Source: Hirsutella rhossiliensis
Taxonomy: Eukaryota > Ascomycota > Sordariomycetes > Hypocreales > Ophiocordycipitaceae
Direction of reading: 5' to 3'
NCBI RefSeq assembly: GCF_020360975.1
Contig: NW_025408685.1
Span: forward strand, 868,001 to 932,000
DNA: 64,000 nucleotides
Both the position numbers and the translations under genes were made by a program. The first letter of the stretch is position 1; every line of letters starts with the position of its first letter. Shown one piece after another: positions 21,784 through 31,902 of the stretch. The notes below the pieces were generated by a model. The model was not told the DNA's origin. It saw nothing but the letters and a program-made list of their open reading frames with translations, and did not search any database.

Positions 21784-23977
21784 CCATCTGACACCCCTCT
21801 TTCGCTCACACCCACCTTATGCTCAGCAAAAATGCCACCGCCCCATACAAAATTGACCAACTTCACTTACAAAGGATCTGCTCAATTGAGAAGCAATTCA
21901 CAAGCGGCAACCTCTCAAGCAAATTAAAATGGCTAGAGATTCATTTTCGAAGGTCATTTGGTTACCCCGGTCCTCATGGTCCGTGACACCCTAGCATCGC
22001 AAAATGGCAATTTTGACCCCTAATCTTCTCCAGCCTCCTTTCCTTTCCTCACTTGCTCATCCTCCACCACCTCTCACAAATGGCTTCAAAACGGCGCCGT
22101 TCAACATACACGGAAGATTTGATGGTTGAGGCAATTTTCGATATTACGGATAACCGTCTTTCGCAGCACCAGGCCGCTCAGAAATGGGGAATACCCCAGA
22201 GGACTATTTCCAGCAGAATGCGAGGTCAGTCGGCGTTGGCTGAGCAGAGCCAGCCTCAACAACACTTATCCAGAGATCAGGAGGCCAAATTAGTCGCCTG
22301 GATACTTCGTCAAGAGTCTGTGGGTTATGCTCCGTCTCAGAGTCAGATTCGCGCTTGCGTCACAGCTGTTTTGAAACAACAAGGCCGTGAGTCATATTTG
22401 GGAGTTCACTAGGTGGTCAAGTTCATTAGACGCCATCCAGAGCTCAAGAATAAGATTGGAAGACGTCAAGAAGCCAACAGATTCAACTCATTTACCCCTA
22501 AAGCGGTGCATTGGTACTTTGACATCAGGGAGAAAGAGTACGGGTGGATCAAGCCAGAGAACACCGTAAATGTTGATGAAGGGGGAATTATGTCGGGATT
22601 TGGTATGCATTTGACTTTCTTTACACGAATCCAGCTAATCGCGCTTCTTTTTCGAGGTCTGGACAGTCTGGGAGTTGGAAGTTCAGACCCTAAACGGAAG
22701 GCTCTTCTCAAGGGGCCCCAGTCCCGCGGCTGGACCTCTTTTATAGAGGCTATCACCGCCGATGGGCGCGCCTTGACTCCCGGCATTATATTTAAGGGCA
22801 AAGAGCTTCAGAAACAGTGGTTTAAGCAAGAATTTCGCAAGTTTGCGGACTGGCACTACATAACTTCGCCCAACGGGTGGACGGACAACCACATCGCTGT
22901 TGAATGGCTTGAGGAGGTCTATTTGCCCCAAACACGACCTTCTGACGAGTCTGAGGCTAGGCTTATCATTTTGGATGGACATGGAAGTCATGCAACGGTG
23001 CGTCGTTTCCGTATATTGCAATGGAGTCCCATTAATTTGACGACAGAACAATTGGATGGCTACGTGCTTCTTGAACAATATCTATTGTTGTTACCTTCCA
23101 TCTCACTGTTCTCATGGCCTCCAGCCGCTAGACAACGGTGTTTTCAATGCCATAAAGGCAGCCTATCGGAAGGAGCTTGACAGACTGGCTTCTTTGACGG
23201 ATTCTGCGCCAGTTGATAAGGTCAACTTTATACGTGCGTACGCGAGAGCCCGTGAGATGGGAATGACTCAGAAGAACATATTGTCTGGCTGGAGAGTGAC
23301 CGGGAATTGGCCAATCTCACGAGTGAAGGCGCTGCGGCACCCTGAAATCCAACAGGACAGGGTCAAGGCTTCTCCAGAATATAAGCCATATTTGGGGTCA
23401 GACGATACGCCGAAAACAAGCCGCCATATTCGTGACCTTGGCAAGAACAAAACGCCTGCGACCCGGAGACGGTATACTAAGATAGCTAAAGGCTGGGAAA
23501 CGCAGGAACAGACACTAGCAGAGCATAACAGCAAAATAGCCAAGCTCGAGGAAGAAGTGGACAGGTTAAAGAGGGGAAGGAAGAGAAGGGCAATTCCGAA
23601 CCCCAACAGACGTTTCATGGATCTCGCTGAAGCTTTGGCGGTCGGAGAAGCCATTCCCGAATTTTGGAGTCCAAAAAAGCCTGTTGTGGTGGATTGTGAC
23701 CTGTTGGAGACGGGGTCGGAGTCGGAGTCGGAGGCAGCTTCAGGGATTGAAGTGAGAGTACCTGAACCTCCTCCGCGCACTACCCGATCAGGTCGCGTGG
23801 TCAAAAGACCAAGAATCGGATGAAGAATTCAATTGTCTATCACATGATATAATTTTTATGAGTGTATCTTTATTTTGTAATTAGAATCCATGCGGTTCAA
23901 AGATCAGATTTTTGGTGAGGCAAGCGTAATTTGTTTGAGCATAAGGGGTGTGTGAGCGAAAGGGGGGTGTCAGATGG
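21784..23977 (+). mobile_element. Fot1/pogo element, family 2
   Basis: Inverted repeats of 42 bp (21784-21825 and 23936-23977) agree except at a few positions and are flanked by TA (21782-21783 and 23978-23979). The size is 2,194 bp. The TIR sequence and the transposase differ from families 1 and 3. It contains one three-exon transposase gene with a single nonsense codon. Confidence 0.95.
22080..23823 (+). pseudogene. pogo family 2 transposase, three exons, one in-frame stop
   Basis: Exons 22080-22602, 22657-22997 and 23047-23823 add up to exactly 547 codons including the final stop. Introns: GTATGC...TTCGAG (54 nt) and GTGCGT...GACAG (49 nt). The product has a psq-like HTH (SQHQAAQKWGIPQRTISSRM), a CENP-B-type region, catalytic motifs NVDEGGIMSG, LIILDGHGSH and HGLQPLDNGVFNAIK, and a coiled coil (EHNSKIAKLEEEVDRLKRG). 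The only defect seen is TAG at 22410-22412, where relatives usually have Trp (TGG). On the opposite strand this is CCA to CTA, that is CpA to TpA, the change typical of RIP. Everything else is intact, so it may have been inactivated recently. Confidence 0.9.
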
Positions 23978-24737
23978 TAGCTGTTGCCTGGCAGGCAACA
24001 GCGGTTGCGTAGTAATATCGCCACTTCATGAGTAATCGTCCCAGGCAGGCTTGATATGCGACATGATCGTATTGTGGGCCTTGGCGAGTGCCTTTGTTCA
24101 CCTTGACATATATGCTAGTTGGAATTAGTGACGTCGCAGCTTGTGTCGTGAAAACGGGTTAACGATCTCGGTCCGAAGGTTACCTAGTCGGGCTGACTCT
24201 AGCAAAGGTGACTGAGAAGGATGAATAATGTGGTTGTTAAGCGGTGGTATCGAACCTTCTAGATGACAACGTCATCTAGGCGGCCTGGGTGGCGACATCG
24301 CCACCACAAGGCAGCCACAGGTGACGGAACTATAAGAAGTCACTTTTTGTTAGAGAGGAGGAAGAATCTCAGGACAAGGAACTCAATCAATTCATCACTT
24401 GCATTCTTTCTTCGCGAGAGCTTGCGAATGCGGCGTGGCAATTCTGTGGGGGCCGAAATCCTCGAGCCGTGATTGACGCTGCGGGGCCTGGAATCGATCC
24501 TTTTCACTCAGAATCACCGGGATAATCATTGAGCTTGCGATATATGATGCACAGCCTGTCATGCCCTCTGACAAAGGCACTCCTTTTGCTCCGGCTGGTC
24601 ACGTTACATATACCATGCCTTGATTGGCTCACGTCATGCAGTCACGCTTTGGGTTGTGTGCGAGTGTGCCCAAATTCTGGTGTTCAGGGCAGACCTATCT
24701 ATGCGCTGTGGAAGATCACTAGCAGTGACTATAATGG
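23978..24737. other. no gene; contains an LTR-like remnant
   Basis: No coding frame is recognised. Part of it (about 24117-24420) resembles a Copia-type LTR, listed separately. Confidence 0.4.
24117..24420 (+). mobile_element. degraded Copia-like LTR remnant
   Basis: The stretch 24235-24345 resembles the solo LTR at 50222-50447 read on the minus strand: the order TCGAAC.TTCTAGAT.ACAACGTCA, then a GGTGGC...CATCGCCACC near-palindrome, then CTATAAGAAG is kept. The upstream GTTGGAATTA at 24117 would match the LTR start. Boundaries are uncertain and no internal region is present. Confidence 0.4.
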
Positions 24738-26556
24738 TCAAATTGTGTTGCATCGCGTCGTTGTTCCTTGACAGATCCATGGACCAACACGTCGGCTAGT
24801 GGTGGATTTCCCATCGCCTTCCGGCGCGACACTTTCATCCTCTGAGCTCCATCCGTCATCAATCCATTCATGTGTGCGAATTGCTCGCTCGGCAACGGGG
24901 AAACCATCCGCTTTGCGAAGCCATCCGAAAATGTTCCGCGTCATAGCCTCCGAACAGTCTCTTTCACAGTTGAGATTGTCGTAGTGAACGACAATGTTGC
25001 TGGCGTAAACATCATCCGCGAAAACGGTAGGTGAAGAGCCTCGAACCGGGTTGTGGGGGACCTTGACGTTGTTTTTGCAGTCCCAGGTCCAACCTGCATA
25101 TCTCAGCCCGTGATTTCCGGAGCTATGTGCGTGTAGCTGAACCTCGAGGATGCAGTCTTTGATGGCGACGGTTCCAAACGGCGCGAATGGAACAAGGGGT
25201 GGATCGCGATGATTCTCAGTCTGTGACAAGAACATCAATCGCGCTTCGTCCGAACGTTGTATTGCCTTCAATTTTGAAGAAGGGGTGGAGACGGGCCTCT
25301 GAATAAAGGAAATAAAGCTTCCTGTCCATGCCGCCGAGTGTAGATCAATCTTAAACGCGACAGGGCGATCCCATTTCATGATATGATGCTCAACACAAAC
25401 GATTATGGCTCCTAACCACAAAAAACCTAGAGTAGGGGACCTTCGCATGAGAATTTGTGCCAGAATATGAGGCTCTCGGGCATCCGTGGTATTAAGGACG
25501 GCAAAGGCTCCTTGGATCCAGGCACCACAAACGTTGCATGGAAGATCCGATTCAATAAAGCTGCTGCTTAAAAGCGAGGACATTCCTGTGGTATTGCAAC
25601 TCATGGTGAGAAGCTTATCCAGCTGACGCATGTCCTTTCCCCAGGGCGGATTAGTCTGATTGGCGTGAGACTTTGATCTTAGGTTGCGAAAGTGTCGTGG
25701 AAGAGGCCAGCAAACTTGCTTAGAGATTCTGCGGCGTGTTGGCAGAAGCAATGCAGCCGCAAAAGCCGCACGGCTCTGGTCGTGGACTCCATGGTATCTT
25801 GTGTAGTCAAGAACGTACCGCACCGCAGAGGAGAAAGACGCGGGAGCACGTTGTTCTGGGCCGGAAGAAATAGCGCCATAAGATAGAACTAACGCGATGG
25901 AGGACTGGAGTTTGACAGACCACGGGGACTTCAGGTCTCGGCCGTTGTGCTAAATGCAAGCGTTCCAACCCTCTCCAGGTGCTAAAACCGCTGCCCACCA
26001 CCGTAATGCTTCGTCTGTACTGTCGCCGAGATCTATAATTGGATCGGCACTTCCTTCGGGTATGTCGCCATAATTTTTCGACGTGGCAGAGTTGTCGGTA
26101 TATCCTATGGTGGATACGCCGGGAATGATGTCTGTCCATCGCGCAGAAAGGACATATGCCCAAGCGAGAGTAAGAACTGAGATGTGATTGTCTTCTCAGT
26201 TCTGAACCAAACAGCGCCTGGCGGCCGACCGAATGGTTCGATCGTAGAGAAACAATGATGGGATCGGGTGACGTTACTGCGAAGGCAAACCTCATCTGGA
26301 GAGGAGATAAGTCGCAATCGCCTGTAGTTGTCTCCCAAGTAGATTCTCCGGTTGCATATAGAACGCTGGAGGAATTGTAGTTTAGCTCCAACTGTGACAA
26401 AAGAAAGGGATGTTGAGGGAAGGCGTGCTCGATGTCCAATCTCATCACGTCTAAGGGCGACGTGACTGCCGCTAGATGAAGTTCATGCCACTTCCGGTAC
26501 CCTATCTCATAGAAATGTTGGATGGTTTCGTCGTTAGGTCGAAGTGCGTCCTGCAT
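24738..26556 (-). pseudogene. hypothetical fungal protein, frameshifted and with a nonsense codon
   Basis: It reads from ATG 26556 (MQDALRPNDETIQHFYEIGY). After ALFGSELRRQ the frame must shift (about 26170-26195) to continue VLTLAWAYVLSARWTDIIPG, ALRWWAAVLAPGEGW and SPWSVKLQSS; TAG at 25950-25952 then interrupts it. It continues through ALRYVLDY-like sequence (VRYVLDYTRYHGVHDQ), an LPCNVCGAWIQGAF Cys pair, LGFLWLGAIIVC (possible membrane segment), AAWTGSFISFIQ and GLRYAGWTWDC to 24738. I recognise these motifs as those of a hypothetical family common in filamentous fungi, of unknown function. The total is about 600 codons. Two lesions make it a pseudogene unless they are sequence errors. Confidence 0.6.
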
Positions 26557-27401
26557 TGTGTGAAGTAGTGTCGAGGCGAAAGTTTTGCTTTAGGTTACCG
26601 ATTTCGACGGTCGATGTTGGAAGGGTGATTTATGGCGGCTATGGCGCAGTCAGCGAGCGCATTGGCTGCAACGCTAATGCATCAGCAACTTACCTCGAGC
26701 ACAACTCGAATTAACCTCTACCTATACCTAGGGTGGCCAGACCCACAGTTGGTAGGTTAGCTACACCTGACGTCTTCAGGCAGATGGGCTCTTCGTCAAT
26801 TGCGGAGAAAGAGAGTGTCTGTACCTCATCAGGCAGGCTCCAGAATTGGAAACGGACAAATATGGATTGAAGGATAACTATAAGAAGAATTCAGGCATTA
26901 GATCATGTGGAAAGCAGGCACGAGGGAAAAGGAGGCATGCGGTAGATGCATGATTAGATGATGCTAGCTGGGACCCTCTCCTCAGGTGTGCCACTAAATA
27001 GGTGTGGCAGCTGACTAATTGGAGCTTTTTTTTGGGCTCGGAGCCAGGTATTGGACATTACTAGAATAGGCTAAGCGAGATTTACGTAGTACGGGTACCT
27101 CCTATTTGAGTTACTGGCATAGAAGCACATACACAGCGCAGGGAGAGATATAAGACCTTGCCGCATTCGGCTTAGCTCCGACAAGCCGTCCGAGTACAGG
27201 CTCGTAAGCCTGGGCCGACCAACCACTGGATATTGAAGGCACCCGGAGATTCTAAAGTCCGACGCAATCCTGGCACGTGAATAATCTCCTCTCCTGTTAT
27301 ACATAACCGCCAAGCGCTCTCCCCCTCTCTCCATTCTATTATCGTCAAGCGCTAACTCAATCTAGCTACCAGACCGCCGCAATTTTTTTTTTTCCAGAAA
27401 C
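26557..27401. other. no gene recognised
   Basis: AT-richer sequence with short frames only. An 87-codon minus frame at 27071-27334 has no motif and is probably chance. Confidence 0.4.
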
Positions 27402-28003
27402 ATGACTCCGGAGAACAACAAACAGTGGATTTGTGATTACTGTTCGGCTTGTTTCTCGACGCGTGATTCACTGCAGAATCACTTGGCAGAGTATCGGGTT
27501 GGTGTGTCTCTGGCATTCCTAATAGCCAAGTCTAACCAGATTCAGATGCTGGCTATTGCCCTTCAGGAATGTCTGGAGCACGCCAATATTGAACTCGAAG
27601 AGAATGAAAGCCAAGCATCAGACTTGGAGATAAAGCAAAACTCCAAATGCCCTTATGATGATTGCGCGCACCAAGAACCATTCAGCAAAGGTCAGGGCCT
27701 GAGAAGGCATTTCATACATACGCGTTAGTACATCAGCATCTCTTGAGCAGTTCTCACGTTGACCCATCCGGCCAAGACGCGACCTGCAAAAAGGCGGAAG
27801 TATGCGTATACTGCCACGAGGTTTTCCGGAGGCCGAGCGCGTATATCCATCACCAACGAATACATTCCAAGGAGGCTGACAAGACGAAGAAGGCGTACAC
27901 TCAGAAGATTGTCGAAGAGCTGCGTCAAAAGTCGGACGCCCAGCTCAATGAGGCGTTGCAAAAAGCTTGCAAGAACAAAGCACTGAAGGATGTATCAAGC
28001 GTA
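27402..28003 (+). pseudogene. C2H2 zinc-finger gene, 5' part, cut by a pogo insertion
   Basis: It starts at ATG 27402 with WICDYCSACFSTRDSLQNHL (finger 1), then a helical linker (IAKSNQIQMLAIALQECLE), CPYDDCAHQEPFSKGQGLRRHF (finger 2), and CVYCHEVFRRPSAYIHHQRIH (finger 3, about 27800-27870) in another frame. Either a short unplaced intron or a frameshift lies near 27720-27770. The frame then runs through KKAYTQKIVEELRQKSDAQL to KDVSS at 28000, where the TA of codon GTA is the insertion point. The rest of the gene resumes at 29858. It was probably a nuclear DNA-binding protein. Confidence 0.75.
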
Positions 28004-29855
28004 AGTCCCTGCACATAGAAATGGGCACCCCCCTGTTTTGGGCACCCCAAAAAAATCACGACCATTTTCAACACCATTAATTCAATCCCTTCTCACTGCC
28101 CACCACCGTGCACTACGATACAATCGTCACCTATTTCTGAAACCTCAGCTTCGGTTTCATCAGATTCTTCATTCTCAGCTGCGTTCACCTCCTCCTGCGC
28201 CCGTCGTATTGCCTCAATATTGGCGAACCTCGAATTCGGGCTCGTGACCACCCTCTTCCTTTTTCGGCTTGACGGCCGCCAATTGTGTTTCCAGTGCCTG
28301 AATCTGCAATTGAGCTTTTGCTAAAGGCCATCCTTCTCGTCAAACCCTTTGTGATCTTCCTGAACAGCAATCTCTTCGTGGGCACGTCGTCGTCTAGCTG
28401 GTTGAATTGAACTACCTGAACCTTCAGATCTTGCGAGCGCCTCGGGTCGACCACGCAATCTGGGATGTGTCTGATTGCCAGTCACTGGTGGGTAAGTGGC
28501 TATTGAATGCATTGGCCACATTTTTCGCGTTCTTTTGCGTCTGTTGCTGTTCTCCAGCAGAAGAGGGCTCAAAAGTGGCTTCGCCATCGACACCGGCCAC
28601 AAACCCGTCGCTTTCCAGCCACCCTTGATGTTTGACACAGTGAGCGCTTGCTCGCGTGCTTTCTGGTAGCAGGAAAGAAAGTTTTGCTTGCCGACTGGGC
28701 TTGAATCGGTCAGGAGGCTGAGAAATCCGACCTGTTTGCGGTAGTAGTGCTTAAGAGCGGAGAAGACAGACAAATCGAGCGGTTGCAGCACATGAGAGGT
28801 ATGGGGAGGTAAGAAAAGAAGGTGAATCTGATGCTGGTAGCATAGATACATGAAGTCAACCGTCTCGTGACTTCCGTGGCCGTCCAATACTAGCAGTCTT
28901 CGCTCCGAAGGGTCGGGTGGCTGGGTTCTTGGAATGAACACCTTTTCGAGCCACTCCACCGCAGTTTGGTCCGAAGTCCAGCCGTTCTTTGTCGCAGTGA
29001 ATTGCCAGTCACTAAAAGTACTGAGATCTTCTGGGAACCACTGTTGCTGGACCGATTTGCCCTTGAAAATGACGGGTGGAGGGAGGAAGGTGCCGGCAGC
29101 GGACACGCACTCGATGAACGACGTCCAGACCCGAGAACCAGGCGTCTTCTTTTGTACAGATCGTTTTTCAGCACTGCCAACGACCAGGCCATTCTCCCCA
29201 AGTCCTTCCATGATGCCTGCTTCATCCATGTTGTACCTGTTCTCCGGCTTAATAGCCAGAATCTCGGGAAGGAAGAAATTGTTGAACCAAGGCCGAATTA
29301 CCTCGGTAGAAGCGCCGTTGACACGCGCAGAGTCTCTGTGATGGCACTTCTGGGTCCGAACTGCAGGATTTCGTCTTAAAAATGCTTGCATCCAGTGTTT
29401 TCCGAGCGGTGTGTGGTCTCCTTTGACGGCGAGCATGCGCTGCGCGAACTGCCTGATCTGCGAGTGAGTGGGAGGAAGGCCCAAGGCGTCCTGAATGAGA
29501 ATCCATTCGGTAAGTTGCTTTTCCTGTGTCTGAGAAAGCCTCTGAAGAGCAGAAAATGCATCCTTTCTGCATTCGTGACCATGCATGCGATTGTAAAGAG
29601 TTGCCCTCGGGACGCCCCAATCGCGAGCAGCCTTCTTGGCGGATCCGCCATTGGCGATTGCCTCAAGGGCGCTGTGAATGTCAGACTCTGTATATTTCAT
29701 CAGTAGTGGCTTGAAGACACATGCGTCAATTTTTTTAGCAGATTGGATGCGTTTCCGCGGTGAAATTTGCTGTTGAAGTTGACGCAGCCGTTTAGGTTGG
29801 GCACCCATCTTGGGTGCCCAAAACAGGGGGGTGCCCATTTCTATGTGCAGGGACT
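28004..29855 (-). mobile_element. Fot1/pogo element, family 3, inserted in a C2H2 exon
   Basis: Perfect 44-bp inverted repeats (28004-28047 and 29812-29855) are flanked by TA (28002-28003 and 29856-29857). The size is 1,852 bp. Joining the flanks at a single TA gives an uninterrupted C2H2 reading frame, so the insertion is simple and in coding sequence. The transposase is on the opposite strand to the host gene. Confidence 0.96.
28321..29808 (-). CDS. Fot1/pogo-type transposase, family 3
   Basis: The uninterrupted frame has two plausible starts inside the element: ATG 29808 (MGAQPKRLRQL) or ATG 29700 (MKYTESDIHSALEAI); the second resembles the usual start of the family. Features: psq-like HTH (GGSAKKAARDWGVPRATLYNRM), CENP-B-type region (LGKHWMQAFLRRNPAV), catalytic motifs NMDEAGIMEGLG, LLVLDGHGSH and VLQPLDLSVFSALKHYY. 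The frame stays open beyond the element into the host gene (to 30084), which is coincidental. After GFDEKDGL at 28321 a heptad-like sequence (AQLQIQALETQLAAVK) continues in another frame, hinting at a lost C-terminal coiled coil. The catalytic core is complete, so it may be active. Confidence 0.92.
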   Translation of the reverse strand: MGAQPKRLRQLQQQISPRKRIQSAKKIDACVFKPLLMKYTESDIHSALEAIANGGSAKKAARDWGVPRATLYNRMHGHECRKDAFSALQRLSQTQEKQLTEWILIQDALGLPPTHSQIRQFAQRMLAVKGDHTPLGKHWMQAFLRRNPAVRTQKCHHRDSARVNGASTEVIRPWFNNFFLPEILAIKPENRYNMDEAGIMEGLGENGLVVGSAEKRSVQKKTPGSRVWTSFIECVSAAGTFLPPPVIFKGKSVQQQWFPEDLSTFSDWQFTATKNGWTSDQTAVEWLEKVFIPRTQPPDPSERRLLVLDGHGSHETVDFMYLCYQHQIHLLFLPPHTSHVLQPLDLSVFSALKHYYRKQVGFLSLLTDSSPVGKQNFLSCYQKAREQALTVSNIKGGWKATGLWPVSMAKPLLSPLLLENSNRRKRTRKMWPMHSIATYPPVTGNQTHPRLRGRPEALARSEGSGSSIQPARRRRAHEEIAVQEDHKGFDEKDGL

Positions 29856-29857
29856 TA

Positions 29858-30760
29858 CCAGTCGTGTCCAACGCCAGGCACTTCGGCGGCCCTAAACATT
29901 TCTTGAGGAGCGACTTAGGGATTTCCGGAAAGCGGAAACGTCTTGATGATCCTGAGCGATCGCACTCAGACCAGCTATCTCCATCCGAGGGAGGCGGAGA
30001 GGCTGTCCGACATAACGAAGAACGTCGAGAGCATTCGCCAATGGCTTCCTCGGCGACAGTTTTTTTGGCTGCCGCCGGGGACACCTGGAGTGCGAATACG
30101 TCTTTGGGGAAACCACACTCGTCCGACGCGAGACAGCAGCTCAGACAATTGACTGATCAGGTACCTCTTCCTCATGCCAATGGGAACGTGGTGAGCAGGC
30201 AATGCCCGGAGCATCCGCCAGTCAACCCCGTGCGGGAGGGCAGTACAGGCTCAACCGATTTGTCTCAGGATGTCTACGCTTCGCAAGTGACGTCGGCCGA
30301 CCAGAAGCAGGACGATGACCTGATACGTCGCGTATGTAACGCTGCAATAGCTTCTTATCCATTTACGGCGGAAGGGAAGACGACGACACTAAAGCAGCAC
30401 ATCTCGAGTGTCATTCTCGCCGAGCATCCAGAAAGAGTTGAGACCCTAGAGAAACTTTTCCAAGGACTAACCCCGCAAAATATCGAAGACCTGCACAGAA
30501 TTATTTTTGAGGACGATTATGGTCCAGTCGGGCTCCGCCGTGATCAGTTGCAAAACGTCTGGAACCATCTCTGGCACTGTTTACCAACCAGTCAAACCTA
30601 CTTATTGGAGGAGAAACTGCAACTGCCTCGTTCAACTTGCATGTTCATGGATGTGGATGAGTATGGAGACTTTGTGGTGAGCGTTAAGGTGGGAAGAGAG
30701 GAGGCCATGAAATTGCGCGCAGATTGGGGAATACTGACTCATCTCCGCTATCTCAAGTAG
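29858..30760 (+). pseudogene. C2H2 zinc-finger gene, 3' part after the pogo insertion
   Basis: It continues in the frame left at 28003: PVVSNARHFGGPKHFLRS onward to the stop at 30760, about 300 codons. It has a polar, probably disordered stretch (SEGGGEAVRHNEERREHSPM) and then a folded-looking region (RVETLEKLFQGLTPQNIEDL; TCMFMDVDEYGDFVVSVKVG). No zinc finger lies in this half. No new start or promoter is obvious, so the fragment is probably not expressed as a protein on its own. Confidence 0.7.
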
Positions 30761-31902
30761 ACAGACAGACGCATAATTCGTTCTTCAAGAAAGAGACGCT
30801 CGCGACAGAGGACTGCTGATTCGCTGTGTCCTTATCATGCGTCTATTATTTTAATAGATCCGGGAGTAAACATCTCAATACGAGACCCTGGATTGACATT
30901 TCCGGTCTTCTGGTCCGCATCCTTTCCAAGCCACCATCCCCATAACCTCGTGTCCCCAATGAATACCTGAGCCGGCGGGCTAAGAATCTCTAGGAAGATC
31001 GGAGTTGTCACTTCGATATTCGCCGTTCGACTGTAGGGCTCTCCTCGTGGAACTTCGTTGCTTTTCTTGAAGAACGTTAGAAATATGTCTATCAAAGCAG
31101 GCGATGCACCGACCATGCTCATCTTTTGGGTCTGTCGGATTTGAGCGCGCTGCTCAGGCAGCTTCTAGACATTAACGACGACAAGTAGATGTGACGTTGA
31201 TATAGATGCCTTCGGTTAAGAACAAATTGCGAGTGATTACCCCGTGGGTTGCGCGTGGGACGCGGTGACGATGAAGTGTGGTCTTCTCGCAAATAAAATA
31301 AGGCTACGATGCGCTATTAATCAAGAGACTGGGCGACATCATGTGATCATCAAGCCTACCCCGCTATATGAAGCCCCTCCTTTGACATGTGACTAATGCC
31401 GTATGACGGAGTACAGGGTGTGACACATGCGAATGACAACCCTCGCTACTCATTCCAATCTTAGCACTGCCGGCGGCCCGAAGGACTTGTCAAGGGTGAC
31501 TTCACCACCGTAACTGACACCATTGACGTGCTTCAGGCCTTGATGAGTATTTTGGTTCACGACGACAGGAGTTCTCGGTATGCCTGATACTGGTATGGTG
31601 CTTATCGTTAATGGGAACCCAATCAGTGACATCATCCTGGTTTGGACAGTGCACGACATTCGGTTGGGGTCGTATGCGGTAAGGTGCAAAACCGGAAATA
31701 CTGCCAAATGTGAAATGATATGAGTAAGCGTGGTAAGTTGCGCCAAATTGCGTGCTGCAGGGATAAAAGCGGATTTATTATCTCCCGTTGGATCCGGTCG
31801 AGTTTCTCCGTTGTCCGTAGCGGTGCATCAGAACGTTTGACCGCCTCTTCCTCTTTCCATCACACGAGGCAACCAGCACTCAAAAGGATATACCAACTCG
31901 CC
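30761..31902. other. two small doubtful frames, otherwise no gene
   Basis: A minus frame at 30835-31122 (95 aa from a true ATG; TPIFLEILSPPAQVFIGDTR, a Trp-rich WGWWLG) and a minus frame at 31450-31746 (no ATG at its 5' end; Val/Thr-rich) could be exons of small proteins. Neither matches a family I know. The remainder is presumably the promoter of the FunK1 gene. Confidence 0.3.

Noticed and set aside
28321..30084. 587-codon transposase frame starting in the C2H2 gene
   Set aside because: The extra 5' part lies outside the pogo TIR and is antisense to host coding sequence; the start must be at 29808 or 29700.
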